NCBI RefSeq assembly: GCF_030463535.1
Contig: NC_132880.1
Span: forward strand, 43,713,842 to 43,777,841
Origin: Salminus brasiliensis
Lineage: Eukaryota; Chordata; Actinopteri; Characiformes; Bryconidae
Length of the DNA stretch: 64,000 nt
Direction: 5' to 3'
Under the pieces are notes generated by a model. It did no database searches and was not told the origin of the DNA. It saw nothing but the letters and a program-made list of their open reading frames with translations. Shown here piece by piece: positions 1 through 13,204 of this stretch. The position numbers and the translations under genes are program-made. The stretch's first letter is position 1, and every line of letters starts with the position of its first letter.

Positions 1-837
1 AATCCATGGCAATCCAACCAGATTTAGCCCAAAAATACAATGTTCACATGATGCTGGTGCTGGGTGGGATATAACTGAAAACAGTGATTCCAGACTTTTG
101 AAAAGTGGTGCACAATTGGCTGGACCGCGACAAGCTTGCTTTCCTGCAAGCAATTATGTGTCAGCGACATTTGACTGGTTCAACTGTTGCATTTGGACTT
201 TTTGTGAAAACCTACTGACAACATTCCTCAAAGCTTTCAGTTCTCACCAAATAGATTTTCTTCTGAAAGCCACAGATCATTTGAAACTTGTTTTCTATGT
301 TATTTTCCAAATTGTTGCCCTTTCCGATTCCCAAGGCCTGGCTAAAAAAAAAGCCTTTGTCATATCTTTGCAGATTCACTGTTATTTCCCAGCCGGTAAA
401 TGGACAGTTTTGGGGCATCTCTGTGAAGCTGCCGGCTTTTTACTTAGTATGTCCTATGCTGACACCACCTCCATCCGAGATCAAATCCGCTATGCCATCT
501 TCCCTATCTTCCACGCTCATTAGCTCGCTCTGGGTCAACAGTGACTTTTTTCTCTACTGCGAACTCACTAATCACCCGACAGTGGCAATCGCACAAAGGC
601 GTTGGTTTCGGTTTCTTCGGCCTATTCTTAGAAATGCTAAACAGTTGCCAGGGACAACAGCTTGCGGCAAGGATGGTGGCTTGCCCGGATCAAAACGTCT
701 CTCAGCGAGGTTGCGGTTCGAGCAGTGCCAGAGCAGCTCTCAATGGACTACAAAGCTCTCTTTCTACTGTATGGAGAAAAGCTTGTGCTTGCCCTTGTGC
801 TGATGGTGGCTCTCTGTCTGCTCTTTTGTGTGTGCAG
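1..837 (+). other. ext1: ext1 intron 1, 3' part
   Basis: This stretch precedes the first exon that can be recognised. It carries open frames on both strands, but none resembles a known protein and none is bounded by convincing splice sites except the acceptor at 836-837. The large first coding exon of EXT1-type genes, which carries the membrane anchor and the start of the exostosin domain, must lie left of the window. Confidence 0.6.
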
Positions 838-1337
838 GTTCGACTATCAGGAGCTGCTCCACAACTCCACCTTCTGCCTGGTGCCTCGCGGGCGGCGCTT
901 GGGATCCTTCCGTTTCCTGGAGTCATTACAGGTACGCAAGTATTAGTTGACCTTCTGCCGAACCGTGATCTGACCTACGGCCGGCTTTCTACGTTCCAGC
1001 AGCTGCTCTGCTCTGTAGGCAGTATGAAAAAAACATGACTAGACCACCTCGCGGGCAAGAAAGGCTCGGAAAACTGCCAGAATGGTCCTGGTTTTCTAGA
1101 TAAACAACACATTAGGTGCTGAGTGGAAAAACTTCCCAAGCGTGTGTATTCCCGGGCCTCCTGGAGTTGAGTGTGAAAAAGGCCGGAAGCTTGCGTAGGT
1201 TGCCCTCAGTGCTGAATGGACAAATCCACAAAACAGTGGGTTTGGCAGCCGGCTTTGCTCTCACAGTAACTCCCCCTCACTCTCCCCCTCTCTTTCTCAC
1301 TCTCTCTCTCTATTTTTTCTCCAAGTGCACTCCTGTG

Positions 1338-1376
<39 letters not shown>

Positions 1377-1502
1377 CTCTCTTCCCTTCTTTTGCTTTTC
1401 CATTCACCCTTCTTTGAGCTTGTCTTCTTTGGTGCCAGCCAAAGCCACAGAAAGAACTGGCAATTATCAGCACTGTGGAAAGTTCTCGAACATCCTCTGA
1501 CA

Positions 1503-1556
<54 letters not shown>

Positions 1557-4018
1557 ACTTTAACACATTCTAATCTCTGACCCTCCTCCTCCCTTTCTCT
1601 CTTTAGCACACTCACTCTTAGACGCACACCCATAAATTGTCCATACTTGTCTTTGCAGCAGGCTAGTGTTATTCTGGCTGCCTCTGCTTCACCTCCTCTG
1701 GGTGTGAAAAACAGGCGAGGCCCAGGCTCCACAGAGCCTCGGTGGGCCCAATCAGCAGTCTGTTACCTGTTAGCCGATCTCGCTGTCCACTGTTAATGTC
1801 CTTTAAGGCCTGTGTAGCATGAAAGCCTGGCTGCACGCCTCCAGAGGGGGCATGTTTGATCTCCGCCTGTTCTTAAGAATGCGTTCTCCTGTGATTTAAT
1901 TAGAAAATTCTAACGATAGACCAGAATAGGCTACATGCTGAAGGAAGGGAAAACAACTAGCGCAAATAAGCAATCGTGGAGAGAGTGCGCACGGAGAAAG
2001 TAGAGCAACATCAAAACCTGACAGTAAACAAGAGGGATGAGAAACATCAAACTGTACTTCAATAAGTCATGGACTCCCTCACCAACAATGGCCCACCCCC
2101 CTACTACTGCTTACATGCAGGGATGCTGTTTAATTAGCAGGCCAGGGGTCCTCCACACTCTAACGTGACTGGCTGGCTGAGTCTCTCAGGGGGCTCAGAT
2201 AGGAAGAATGAGTCATGCACTGGTCTCGTGGGACCACTTTCATGTCCCGACTCCCGCTTAGTTCCCGCTCCCAACTCAATGCGATTATCGTCCCTAACGG
2301 GAATTCGTGAAATGCACAGCATCTTTATTTCTGAGCCGGAGGGATTTAGGACTGTTTTGTCTGCAGCAACCCCACTAGCAACATGCAGGAGATGCTAACA
2401 ACGGTGTATGCCTCTTTTCTGTCTCTTCCTGGCGTGTCCCTTAGGCCGCCTGCATCCCAGTGTTGCTCAGCAACGGTTGGGAGCTGCCCTTCTCTGATGT
2501 CATCCAGTGGAACCAGGCAGTCATCGAGGGAGACGAGAGGTTGCTGCTACAGGTAAACAGCACGCTAACAAACACTGAGAGCTGAAGTCTCTGAAGGACT
2601 GATGTCCTCATAGGACAGACCCATACATAAATCCGATATATGGCCATTTATGTTCATGTATCATAAGGCTTGGGTCTATATTTCTAAATATATTTAAATA
2701 ACGATAGGTGGCGTTGCGTGAGGATGATCGGGCTATAAATATCTACAGGGTGTACAGCGAGATTCACAGGTTGAGAAGAGGTGGAACAGTGCAGTGAGTG
2801 TCTTGTTTAATGTGTGGAAAATGGGCCACAAAGCAGATGTTCATGATTGAATTTGGGTGTGCTAAAGTTCATAGTGTGAAGTAGCTCAATCTGCAGGTGT
2901 ATGAAAGCAGATGGTCATACTGGTCTACCAGCAGTGGCAGATATGCCAGTCTACAGGAAATTGTCCTCAATCTTGAGCCACATTATATTGATAGACTGCA
3001 GGTTCCTGCTAAGTGTTATTTCAGATATTGGTGGTGAAGGACCTGCGGTGACTTCTAGAAGGAATTCTTGTCTGAAAGTGAAACGGTTTTCATTCACAAG
3101 CCGTGAAACACGCTGGCGGTCTGACGAGAATTTCTGCCACTGCTGGTAGACCTGTATGCCATGAGACTTCTATACAACTGCAGATTCAGCCACTATTTCA
3201 CACTGTGGTCTTTGCCACACCCAAATGCCAATCGTGAACACCTGCTTTGTGACCCATTTTCCACAAATCCAACAAGACACTGTTCCACCTCTTCTCAACC
3301 TATGAATCTCGCTGCACACCCTGCAGGTATTTATATCATCCTCACGCAACAATTTTTTTTGTCAATGGAGCTTAGCGTAAGTGTCATATGTGGGACACAT
3401 ATGTATAATATATGGATTATACATGTATGCAAATGTAAGTAAATGTCAGTTATATCAAATGAATATCCATTATAGTACATCTATATTTCAAATAGAATAG
3501 GACTCCCTGGAGCAGATAAACATGAACCTGTTGGCACCAACTACCTAATGTCAGACATGGGCTAGAGGAACATAAAGCCCCCCAGCATTAAGCTGTGGAG
3601 CAGTGGAGCTGTGTTCTCTGGAATGATGGATGGAACTCCATCTAATATTTTTGGGATGAGTTTTGGAGTTGGGGGTGAGGTGGGGTGGTAATCAACCAAC
3701 ATCCTGATCTCACTGACGCTGTCCCTAAATTAAATCAAATCCTCACAGCAATGCTGGGAGGAAGTCTTTCCTGCACAGTAGAGACAATTACCCCAACAAA
3801 AGCAAGATTAACTATTTTAATACCCTTGATTTCAGAAGAAACAATGAATGAGCAGGTGTCCCAATATTTTTGTCCATACATAAAAATATGGCATCTTATT
3901 GTGGCATCTTTGTGCAGTTTAATAATTAACCGTTTGTCATACTTGTCAGAAACAGACCTTGGCTAATCGGCTACATTTACAGTAAGGTCAGAACAGTTTT
4001 CCCTTTGACCTCAAAAAC

Positions 4019-4054
<36 letters not shown>

Positions 4055-7000
4055 GAAACCCCTGTCTACAGGCCAATAAATATTTTGATTTTGACTAGTT
4101 ATTTAATTAGGTTTTCAGTAATTTATTGTACATTATGATGAAATTCCATCCAAAGTAAACTAGAATTGGACCTGATCCAATACAAGGTACTGGGCCAGTA
4201 TCAGCAGAATCAGAAATACAGTTTAAAGCCATCGCACAGCAGTACAACAGATTTCAACCACAATTAAACAATCCATTGCAGTGAACACACACTGCATACA
4301 GTAGTAAATTGGGGCAGTGGGAACATACACCCAAAACAGTGGGCAACCTCAGTCTCCAGGGAGCAATTGGTGGGTTTAGGTGCCATGCACAAGGGCACCT
4401 CTGCTGTAAATGTTGAGGAAGGAGAAAGCACTGTTCCTTCTCTCCTCCCACCCATCAATTCCTACCAGTCAAGGGTATCAAACCAGCAAACATCTGGTCT
4501 CAGGTTCGCTTCTCTAACCTTTAGGACACAGCTGCCCCAAATGTGATTCAGATGAGACTTGAACCCACAGTTCTCAACAAAATTATCCTAAAATAGCACA
4601 CACTAACACTTGTCATGTGTATACCTTCCTGTGGGGTGTTTGAGTAGGTTGAGCTCAAGTTGTCCATGTTGGAGGCGGTATTCATTCTATCTTTAATGCT
4701 GCACAAAATTCATATACACTGATCAGCCATAACATTAATACCACCAGCTTAATTCTGAGTGGGTCCCCCGTGTGCCACCACAATAATCTGACCATTCGAG
4801 GCATGGACCCCACAAGACCTCTCAAGGTGTCCTGTGGTATCTGGCACCAAGAGTACCGTTAGCAGCAGATTCTTTAAGTCCTGTAAGTTGTGAGGTGGGG
4901 CCTCCATGGATCACCTTGGCGAGCCTTAGTTGCCTTTCCACCAGTTGTCTTTTCCTGAACCACTTTTGGGAGGTACTGACCACTACATACTGGGAACACC
5001 TCACAAGATCTGCCTGATGTTTTGGGGATGTTCTGACCCAGCCATCTAGCCATCACAGTCTGGTTCTTGTCAGAGTGGCTCAGATACTTATGCTCGCCCA
5101 TTTTTCCTGCTTGTAAAGCATCACTTTCAAGACCTAGTATGTCCACCCCTTGACAGATGTCATTGTAGATGAAGATAATCAGTGTTTTTTATTTCACCTC
5201 TCAGTGGTGGTAATGATCCGGCTGATTGGGGTACATATCTGTGTGTTTTCTGATCAGTGTATTGGCACATCTGGGAGATGGCATTTTTTTTATGTACAAC
5301 CTTCATTATAGCCTGTTTCCTAGATAAAGCCCCTTTCTCTTCCATCAGGTGCCCTCCACAGTGCGGGCCGTGGGCATCGACCGGGTGCTGGCTCTGAGGC
5401 AGCGCACTCAGATGCTCTGGGAGGCCTACTTCTCCTCAGTGGACAAGATTGTTCTCACCACGTTGGAGGTAAGTGAAAGGTGGCTCACAAGTCACTTGTA
5501 GGCAGCATGAGTGTGATGGGGCATGTACTCTTAGGGGAAATTAAAACAAGGATTAAGATGGCATGCATCATTAACACCCACTTAGTCCTCAGCCCTCAGG
5601 TTAATTGCCAAGCACAATGTTGGTTTTGCAGAAGGATGCACAATGCAGCACTGCCCTCTGCTGGACAAAAGCAAAGTGTACACTTCAGCAATACCAGTAT
5701 ATTGAAGCTGGTTTTCCATGCACTTTGGAAAATCTGGCTAAACTGTATTTATTCAATCTTGCATAAAAGATTTACATGTTAAACCACTGTAAAACTGACT
5801 TCTATACTACATGTCCAAATGTTTTTGGACATCCTTTGGAATGAATGCATTCGGCTTGCATTCATAGCAGCCATTGCTGACACAGATGTGCAAATGTGCA
5901 CACACACACAGCTTGTCTAGTCCCTGTAGAGAAGTACTGTCAATACAATAGGACTCTCTGGAGCAGATAATGATCTGTCTATTGGCACCATGCTGCCTAA
6001 TGCCAGGCGTGGGCTAGAGAGGTATAAAACCCCCAGCATTGAGCTGGAATGATGGATGGTGCTCCATCCAATACTTTTGGGATGTGCTGGAGAGTTGGGG
6101 ATGAGGTGGGGTGGTGACCAACCAACAGCCTGACCTCACTAACATTCTTGTCCATGAATCCAATCAAATCCTCACAGCAACTAGAAGAAAGCCTTCTTCC
6201 CTGGACAGTAGAGACAGTTACTCCAACAAAGGCAGAATCAGCTCTTTTTTTAATACCCTTAACAGTGAATGAGCAGGTGTCCCAGTACTTGTGTCCATAT
6301 AGTGCACATTTAATAATCATGTATGTATTAGTGAGAGGCTTTTAATACTCTCATTGAATGTATGTTGTCATGTATGGAAGTCATATAAAATGTCCTGGGA
6401 AAATCATGGAAGATGTTTTCTAACATGGATGAAACATCTGATGAAACTTTAAAAGGAGAGATATCCTAGTGAGCTTAAAGTGTCTGTGTCGTTGTCTGTC
6501 TGACATTCAAGATCATCAAGGACAGAGTGTACGCCCACATCTCCAGGAACAAGTTTATGTGGAATGCCCTGCCCGGGGGTCTTGTGGTGCTGCCCGAATA
6601 TTCAACTCACCTGGCCCACTACCCTTTCTACTACCTGAGCCTTGGTAAGTCTGATTTTATTGGCTGGTTTTAGCCAATAGCCTAGTCTAACATATCATAA
6701 CACCATAACAAGAACAAATCATTTAGCTGAAAGGATTGTACCTGGTCAAATAGTTTAGCTATGAGCCTTGCACCCGCAATCTTCATCACCTATCCGGTTT
6801 CCCTGTGTAGATACCTACAGCAGTGCTTCATCCAGTCGGCCCACTCCCTTTTCCAGGCAGCCTAGCATTAGTGTTTAGCCTTTTTTACTCTTGCTTCTAT
6901 ATTCTCCCAAAGTAGCAGCGACAGGTTTAATTTAATGATGAAAATCAATACGGTGGAGGAGGTTGTGATAAACTTACTACAAACAAGATGAAAGAGTAAT

Positions 7001-10000
7001 CGGTGTAAACAATCGTAAAGTGGAGTAAAGCAGTGGTCGTGTTTTATTTGGCTACACTGCCCCCACGCTTTTCAACAGCACTGGTCCGTTCTGTCCATAT
7101 CCATAAGAATGTGATCCCTTTTTCCAAGAACGTGCACAAATACGGATATAATCAATGCACTGTATGGACATACGGTACTGTCCGTATCTGTATTTGACTT
7201 TGCGCAGAAATGAGCCTTTAGAGGGTTTTAGAATTGGCCTGTTTCATAGCTCTGTTTTACTGGCATGGGGTTTGCTATTGAAAAAAGACACCAGAGGTTC
7301 ATGGTTTGTCAATTCCATAAAATGGAATGGTTTATGTAAGGGGGAAAAAAGTCCAAAATTGACTCTTTCACAATAGCAATGCAGCCTGTCTCAAACATTT
7401 CCCAGAAGCGGTACTGCATTCAGAGAATGAGTGCTGGGCATGTTTTTTTTTCAAAATGCAGCAAAATCTGAACCTGAACTAAACAATAAAATAAGCTATA
7501 AAAAAAACAATGAGGTTCGTAGATCGACAAGCTTGAAATGATTGCTCAATCACACATAAGATAAAACTGCAGAGGGTAAACAGGTCCAGCATCCTCTCTT
7601 ATAAAAGAAACTGGTTTAACCATGAACCCGTTTGGGAAAAGGAGATCTGTGGAGCATAATTACTTGCAGTGCACATTTCTAGTACGAGCAGGCTGTACGG
7701 TTCTGCACTGTAAACCTTGGATGAATGGCTACACATGCAAGCTGTCATAGTGGGTGTGACCAGGCCTTTGCAAGTTATGAGGCTTTTTTATTATTTTTGT
7801 TTTTTCAGTAGATTACAGAGTAGTATGCAGTTTACATTACATAGATGTAATTTCACTCGGGAATAAATTAAAATTGTGATTGAATGTAGGCAGATGTGAG
7901 GCCCATTAGAGTTTAGATATTTACAGAACTCATCAACCTTACTTATCAGAGTACATAATATGAGAGAGTGTTTGGTCTGTGAGGTGTTTTCTCAGCTATT
8001 TTTAATGTGACCTCTATTAATGCAGGAATCAGCCCTGGCCAGGAGTTTACTGCTGTCATCCATGCCACCTCTCCTCTAGTGTCACAGTCTCAGCCAATCA
8101 TGAAGCTTCTACAGGTGGTGTCCAAGTCAAAATACTGCTCACAGGTATGAAAAACGTATTGCAAGATTTTGATCCTTAGAGAACGGTGATGTGAAGGTGA
8201 CTCCACAGGTACATACAGTATATCTGTCGATCGTGACCAGATCTGTTCATATCTGCCCCTCTGCAGATCATCATCTTGTGGAACAGTGAGAAGCCGCCCC
8301 CTCACCGGAGCAAGTGGCCGCCCATGCCAGTGCCACTCGTCGTCACAGATGGCAGAAGGAAAGTAAGTGTTTTCAAATGAGAGCACAGACAAGCTGTGGC
8401 CATGTGCTACCAGACCCCCCTCCCCCACTTGCCGTGGCTCACTCCATCTCTGTTTTCTGTTTTCCACAGACAAGTAGCCGTTTCCTGCCCCATGTCACGA
8501 TTGAGACTGAAGCGGTGCTTAGCCTGGATGAAGACACGGTGCTACTGACCAGTGAGGTAAGAGCATCCCTCTCACACTTTATCCAAGATCAGGAATAATC
8601 AGCTGTTATACTGGAGTCCAAGAACTTAGCAGTGTTGCCCTGATTCTGATCTAATCATTTAACTAAGGGTTCAAATAATTAAAAGGTAGCTGCAAGCAAG
8701 AAAGCAGATAAATCTGTCCATTCATCCATACAAAAGAAAGTACAGTGATATGTATGTGTGTACATGTAAACTGCATATATACGCCATATGCTTCAAAAGG
8801 TTCTTTAAGCAATGCTTACACTGGATGAAAAGATAATCTGCCAACTTAAAGCAACATTATGTAACATTTTAACCTTATAATAACAGCTTCAAAATCATTG
8901 TGATGCTCCTTTGACTGTAACAGTCAGAGACTAGCATCTCTATCATTGCGACTCCAGGCTCAGCACTCCAGAAACTGCACTGTGTAACTGATGAAGCTGC
9001 CAGGACAGCACTCGCGAGAACTGTGTAATACTGTGTAACCTGAATCGTATTGGTGTGAAATCCTGTAATATTACTCTACCACCTCAGTCCACGTGCTTCT
9101 TATCCTTCAGATGCTGCTTTTGCTTCTTCAGATGTATCTCTCAGCTTGTCATCAAATGCATGTGTAAATGTGTCCTTAGTGCAAATTACACTTCCCAACT
9201 CTGGGGGGAGCTTGGGATATACTGAATACTGAATACTGAATCTTGCATATTGCTGCTTTAAAGGTTCTTCACACTCATACATTTTTCACAAACATGGTTC
9301 CTTATACAAATAAAGTGGATCTTCTAAAGTATTTTTTTGAAGAAACCTTTGAAGCACATTTATTTTTAAGAGTGTATGTAAGGTAGAGAAGGGTTGGTGA
9401 TCTAGCTGAGGGAAGATCATTTACCAGAAAGAAAGCAAAACAGAAAAAAATCTACTTTTAGTAGTGGTGTATGAACTTCCCTTGGGTGTCTGAACGGCAG
9501 AGTCGCTTGCTCTCTTCAGACGTTGACCGAAGACCCATTTCTCTCAGAAGTACTTAAATCAGAGCTTATCTTGCACTTGATTTGTTTGATATTCAGGCAA
9601 AGTGTAGCGAATGAGTATTGTGTATCCAGGTATCCATACTGACTTTTGTTTATGGCAGCATCTAGCTTGAGCATCTATCCCCTGAGTAAACAGTGAAGCA
9701 CTTTTGGAAGTCGCTATGGATAAGAGCATCTGCTAAATGCCATAAGCTTAGAGGTAAAAAAAAAAAAAAAAAAGCTACTATAAAAATCAGTGTTGGTTGT
9801 TGTCAGTCTGCCCGGTTATACCACACCTCATCTGAGCCATCTTTTCCAACTGCTGCACACAATGTAGTGGAGCAGCTTAAATGCACCTGTACATGAGAGC
9901 AGACACAACAAAAAAGGCTAGCATTGTTGTACATTAACAGTAGAGAAGGAGCTAAGCCACTCTAGGCCATCCTTCCCACCCACAGAGTAGGCCTATTGTG

Positions 10001-12572
10001 CTCTCTTCTACCACAGATGGCAGGCACATACAGTAGCTAGGTCGTTCACTTGGGAGCCTCCTCATTGTGTATTTCATATCGTCTCTTGCAGGTCAATTTT
10101 GCCTTCCATGTGTGGCAGAGTTTCCCTGAGAGGATCGTAGGATATCCTCCTAGAAGTCATTTCTGGGACCCTGTGAAGAAAACATGGGGTTACACCTCGA
10201 AATGGACTAACGAGTACTCGATTGTGCTGACTGGAGCAGCCTTCTATCACAGGTAACTGGTCACAGTGGATGTACCATTGCAGGTTCAACAATGCGGCTC
10301 AGAGAAATGTGCTCATGAAGCAAACCGAAAAAGCAATTGGGGCATGGAGACCTGATTTGGGTACTGATTACACTCTCCACAAGCACAGTAAACGTCATTT
10401 TTGAATTACGCTATATGTCCGAATGTTTGTGGACACCCCTTCTAAGGAATGCATTCAGCTACTTTAAGTTGCACCCATTGCTGACACAGATGTATATACA
10501 CAAATGCATACACACACATACACGCACACAGAAGTACTGCCAATAGAATAGGACTAGGACTAGAATAGGACTCTCTGAAGCAGATATACATGATTCTGTT
10601 CAACATTGCGTAATGCCAGGTGTGGACTAGTATAACCCCCCCCCCCCCTTGCTTTGAGCTCTCTGGAATGATGGATGCTGCTCCATCCAATACTTTTGGG
10701 ATGAGTTGGAGTTAGAGATGAGGTGGGATGGTGATCATCCAACATCCTGACCTCACTAATGCTCTTGTCGCTGAATGCAATCAAATCCTCAGAGCAATGC
10801 TTCTCCAAAATCTAGTAGTAAGCCTTCTCCCCAGGACAGTAGAGACAGTTACTCCAACAAAAGAAGGAGGAAACTCATTTTTTATCATCAGTACTGACAC
10901 GTTTAATTACTAATGTTTAATTGGATTGGAAGTGCAGCAGATTCTGAATAAAATACTGTACTTAGTATGGCAAAGTATTTGGGTTGCAGTTTTTGAAGAA
11001 TCTGATGCCACTGATGCATTTTGTCTGTCAAAATATTGCAATAAATATTGTGTATCGTAAAAATGTCCAACCTAGTGGTTGGTGTGGTGGAGCAGATAAC
11101 ATCACTACCTGCCACTGAGTTACACCACCACGTGGGAGACTGGGGTTCGATTCCCAGTCTAAGTGTCTATGCTGCACTATACCAATAGGAGTCCCTGGGT
11201 GAGACTCTTAACACTACATGTACATGTAATACAAGTAACCTTGTAGTCGCTCTGGATAAGAGCGTCAGCTAAATAAATAGCCATAAATGTAAATGTACTG
11301 TAGTCATGCTGCTGTTTAATCTACTGAAAAGAGTAGAACTGGGAGGTGGGAGCAGTGTTGAACCTTCTGGAGCGGAGTGTTAACTGGTTCTGCTGTCTGT
11401 AAACATTGGTTTATAAAGAAGATAACTGCATTAGATATTCGAATGAACAGAATGCCTGTTCTCCATAATGCATACTGCTACTTTTTAAGGATGTTTTCTC
11501 ACCAATTTAGTCCAATTTCCAGTTCCAATGCAGTCTTTTCTTTCTTCCTGTAGGTATTACCATTACCTGTTCTCGCATTACCTACCCCCTTCGTTACGGG
11601 CGCTAGTAGACCGCACCTCAAATTGTGAGGACATCCTGATGAACTTCTTGGTATCGTCAGTGACACACCTGCCACCCATCAAAGTGGCTCAGAGGAAGCA
11701 GTACAAAGAGATGCCTGGTCCACAGGTGAGTTTATTTCACTAAATTCCACATTGTATTGGTTTATTTAACAGTAAGAGTAATAATTGAGTTTATCTCACA
11801 CACAGAAATAAACAGGATGTTACTGTAGGCTCCCACCATACTCTTAACACCTTTCCCACTAGCTTCTGGCACCTGCTATCTGCATGCTTGGTGTGTATTT
11901 CCCCCTGTCACTAGCCATCGTTGTGTTGTTGTTCCCCTTAGGCTACCCCCCATGGGTGTTCAGATGTATTCTATTCGATGTATTTTAGTGTAACTTCCTG
12001 GCCTCAGTGTTGACGGTTATAAGAGCCAGTCCTCCGGGACCCTCATACAATTCAGATTTGTGCTCCAACCAAATCCAAATGCATGGGTATAGAGGGCAAA
12101 TGTGGACCTTCTGGTGGCAGCACAGCACAGCAGCCTTTTCCATTAGCTATGAAGGTCCTCAGAACTAACACACTAAAACAGCTGTACCAACTAAGCATGG
12201 GATTACAATGTGACCGCGTAATGGGACCTTGTGAATCCAGTGCATCTAAATGATCTAGTCAGGGCTCACCTACTTCTTCAATTCAGAAAGGGCTTGTTAA
12301 TTATCCAGGACAGAGAGACACCGGGAGCAGGGGAGTCGCTGCCACAGTACCCAGCATTTACCATATTCCCACTCTTCTCTTTGCAGAGCACCAATATGGC
12401 CCCGTGGGCGACCCCTGAGCACTTTAATCAGAGGCAGGACTGTGTCAACACCTTTGCGAGCTGGTTTGGCTACATGCCCCTGGTGCACTCTCAACTGCGC
12501 CTGGACCCCGTTCTCTTCAAGGACCACGTGTCTGTGCTGCGCAAGAAGTACAAAGACCTTGAGCGTGCCTGA
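838..12572 (+). CDS. ext1: Exostosin-1-type heparan sulfate glycosyltransferase, partial (exons 2-11)
   Basis: EXT1 is a Golgi/ER type II membrane enzyme. With EXT2 it polymerises the GlcA-GlcNAc backbone of heparan sulfate. Ten exons are read from splice sites and conserved protein: 838-931, 2445-2552, 5349-5468, 6512-6644, 8026-8144, 8267-8362, 8470-8556, 10092-10252, 11554-11725 and 12387-12572, encoding the last 424 residues. Frames join without a break. The first exons finish the exostosin domain ([19 protein letters not shown]). From exon 6 on lies the GT64 domain, with the acidic LDEDTVL metal-binding segment in exon 8 and [19 protein letters not shown] near the end. The exon pattern (94, 108, about 120, 119, 96, 161 bp) follows vertebrate EXT1. 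The segment before ATPEHF is slightly shorter than in mammalian EXT1 as I recall it. Fish have several ext1 copies (a, b, c); I cannot assign the letter. EXTL1 is less likely because identity to EXT1 looks clearly higher. Confidence 0.93.
1296..1556. repeat. Compound (CT)n ... (CA)n microsatellites in ext1 intron 2
   Basis: A CT-rich stretch around 1298-1383 includes a pure run of about 30 bp at 1341-1370. It is followed by CTCTCT and a (CA)n run of about 40 bp at 1513-1552. Arginine/glutamate-rich and cysteine/valine-rich open frames here are only translations of these repeats. Confidence 0.9.
2713..3350. mobile_element. Fold-back element with about 200 bp inverted arms
   Basis: The left arm (about 2713-2915) begins GTTGCGTGAGGATGAT. 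The right arm (about 3148-3350) reads the same sequence on the other strand and ends ATCATCCTCACGCAAC. Both arms contain the matching GAGATTCACAGGTTGAGAAG / CTTCTCAACCTATGAATCTC segment and continue with modest divergence. About 230 bp lie between them. This fits a nonautonomous DNA transposon or fold-back MITE in ext1 intron 3. No transposase is visible. Confidence 0.75.
3493..3886 (+). repeat. Family A MITE, truncated copy
   Basis: The copy shares the core AATAGGACTCCCTGGAGCAG and the end GAGCAGGTGTCCCAATATTT with the complete copies at 5805-6303 and 41361-41857. The TIR-bearing left end is missing. Family A has short inverted ends of the type CACTATATG...CAAA and is probably a Tc1/mariner-derived MITE. 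Confidence 0.8.
4020..4054. repeat. (ATT)n microsatellite
   Basis: About twelve uninterrupted ATT units lie in ext1 intron 3. Confidence 0.95.
4165..4545 (-). repeat. SINE/LINE-derived dispersed repeat remnant
   Basis: The stretch contains GGGCACCTCTGCTGTAA and ends with CTAACCTTTAGGACACAGCT. This resembles the reverse strand of a tRNA-like promoter followed by the usual fish tail text. It is degenerate and the class assignment rests on recognition only. Confidence 0.45.
4713..5261 (+). mobile_element. Family C MITE, complete
   Basis: The ends are imperfect inverted repeats: TATACACTGATCAGCCATAA on the left and CTGATCAGTGTA on the right. Other members are at 40857-41280 and 46513-46955, with fragments at 40085-40310 and about 20480-20520. 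It is a nonautonomous DNA transposon in ext1 intron 3, ending about 90 bp before exon 4. Confidence 0.75.
5805..6303 (+). mobile_element. Family A MITE, complete copy
   Basis: The copy starts CATGTCCAAATGTTTTTGGA and ends GTCCATATAGTGC, giving inverted ends. It lies in ext1 intron 4. The interior around 6060-6115, read on the minus strand, contains CTCATCCCCAACTCTCCAG. That string is nearly the unit of the minisatellite at 36471-38025. Confidence 0.85.
8846..9261 (+). repeat. Family B dispersed repeat
   Basis: The copy begins TTAAAGCAACATTATGTAAC and ends near TGCTGCTTTAA. Related copies are at 18369-18746 and 54460-54768. Family members share GTGATGCTCC, CTGTAACAG and the terminal TTAAAGC/GCTTTAA pair. 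It is probably a nonautonomous DNA element in ext1 intron 8. A second repeat made of GGTTCTTTAAAG-type words follows to about 9385. Confidence 0.7.
9698..9773 (+). repeat. SINE/L2-type 3' tail fragment with poly(A)
   Basis: GTCGCTATGGATAAGAGCAT followed by CTGCTAAATGCC is the tail shared by many fish SINEs and their partner LINEs. Here it is followed by a run of about 18 A. No SINE head was seen upstream. Confidence 0.65.
10405..10905 (+). mobile_element. Family A MITE copy
   Basis: The copy starts GCTATATGTCCGAATGTTTG and keeps the internal CTCTCTGAAGCAGATA and GATGAGGTGGGATGGTGATC segments. The right end is decayed. It lies in ext1 intron 9. Confidence 0.8.
11072..11290 (+). repeat. tRNA-derived SINE
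   Basis: The head carries a good RNA polymerase III B box, GGGTTCGATTCCCAG near 11143-11156. An A-box-like GGTGTGGTGGAGCAGA precedes it. The tail is TCGCTCTGGATAAGAGCGTC, then AAATGT repeats. The same SINE family is at 60590-60825. It lies in ext1 intron 9. Confidence 0.8.
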
Positions 12573-13020
12573 GCCAGACAGACAGACAGACCTACGTACG
12601 CCCAAACGACAACACATAAGGCTAGAGAAGGAGGACATGCTGATGGACAGACATTGTCTCTCAAGGAGTGGTCTCAGAAAGATTCTGCAGAATACAGTGG
12701 CTAGCCTTGGCTGAGGCCTCCTGCCCAGAGTGCCTGGAAAAGGTCAACCAGTGGTGGAGAAAGAAGGAGGACCTCCTTAAACCTACCTGTGACTGAATCT
12801 TCTTTATTTTGGACGGACAGCATAGTGGATAAGCTTTATCCAAGCGTGAGCATTTGGAAAAGCTTTTGAACTGCCCAGCTGCTGTTTCGGGGTCGGAGAG
12901 CTTTGACATTAGCACCTAGCAAGATGCTGATTGTACCATGGACTAACACATTGCAGTGTGCCGGAGGAGTCACAAAGGAATTGGCTCAATCCACAAAGTT
13001 GTAACTACATGACCAATAAA
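12573..13020 (+). terminator. ext1: ext1 3' UTR and poly(A) signal
   Basis: AATAAA at 13015-13020 is the first canonical signal after the stop codon at 12570-12572, giving a 3' UTR of about 0.45 kb. Confidence 0.65.
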
Positions 13021-13204
13021 ACATTTCTGAAATGCAGTTCTGCCAGAGAACTTGTGTGCTTCCACAAATGCATTAAATTTTTGTCTTTTGCAGATGATAT
13101 AAAGTCATGTGATAAAAATATATATTTTTTATATTTAACATATTTAAATATATTGACTTCTGATCCTTATGTGAACAATGCTGAGAGATAGAGGTAATAT
13201 AAAT

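Noticed and set aside
541-1038. 165-codon frame overlapping the first ext1 exon
   Set aside because: It runs in a different frame from the conserved exon at 838-931 and has no similarity of its own.
1206-1580. Arg/Glu-rich and Cys/Val-rich frames
   Set aside because: They are translations of CT and CA microsatellites. The same applies near 30400, 32350, 38900-39080, 45500-45700 and 49050-49280.
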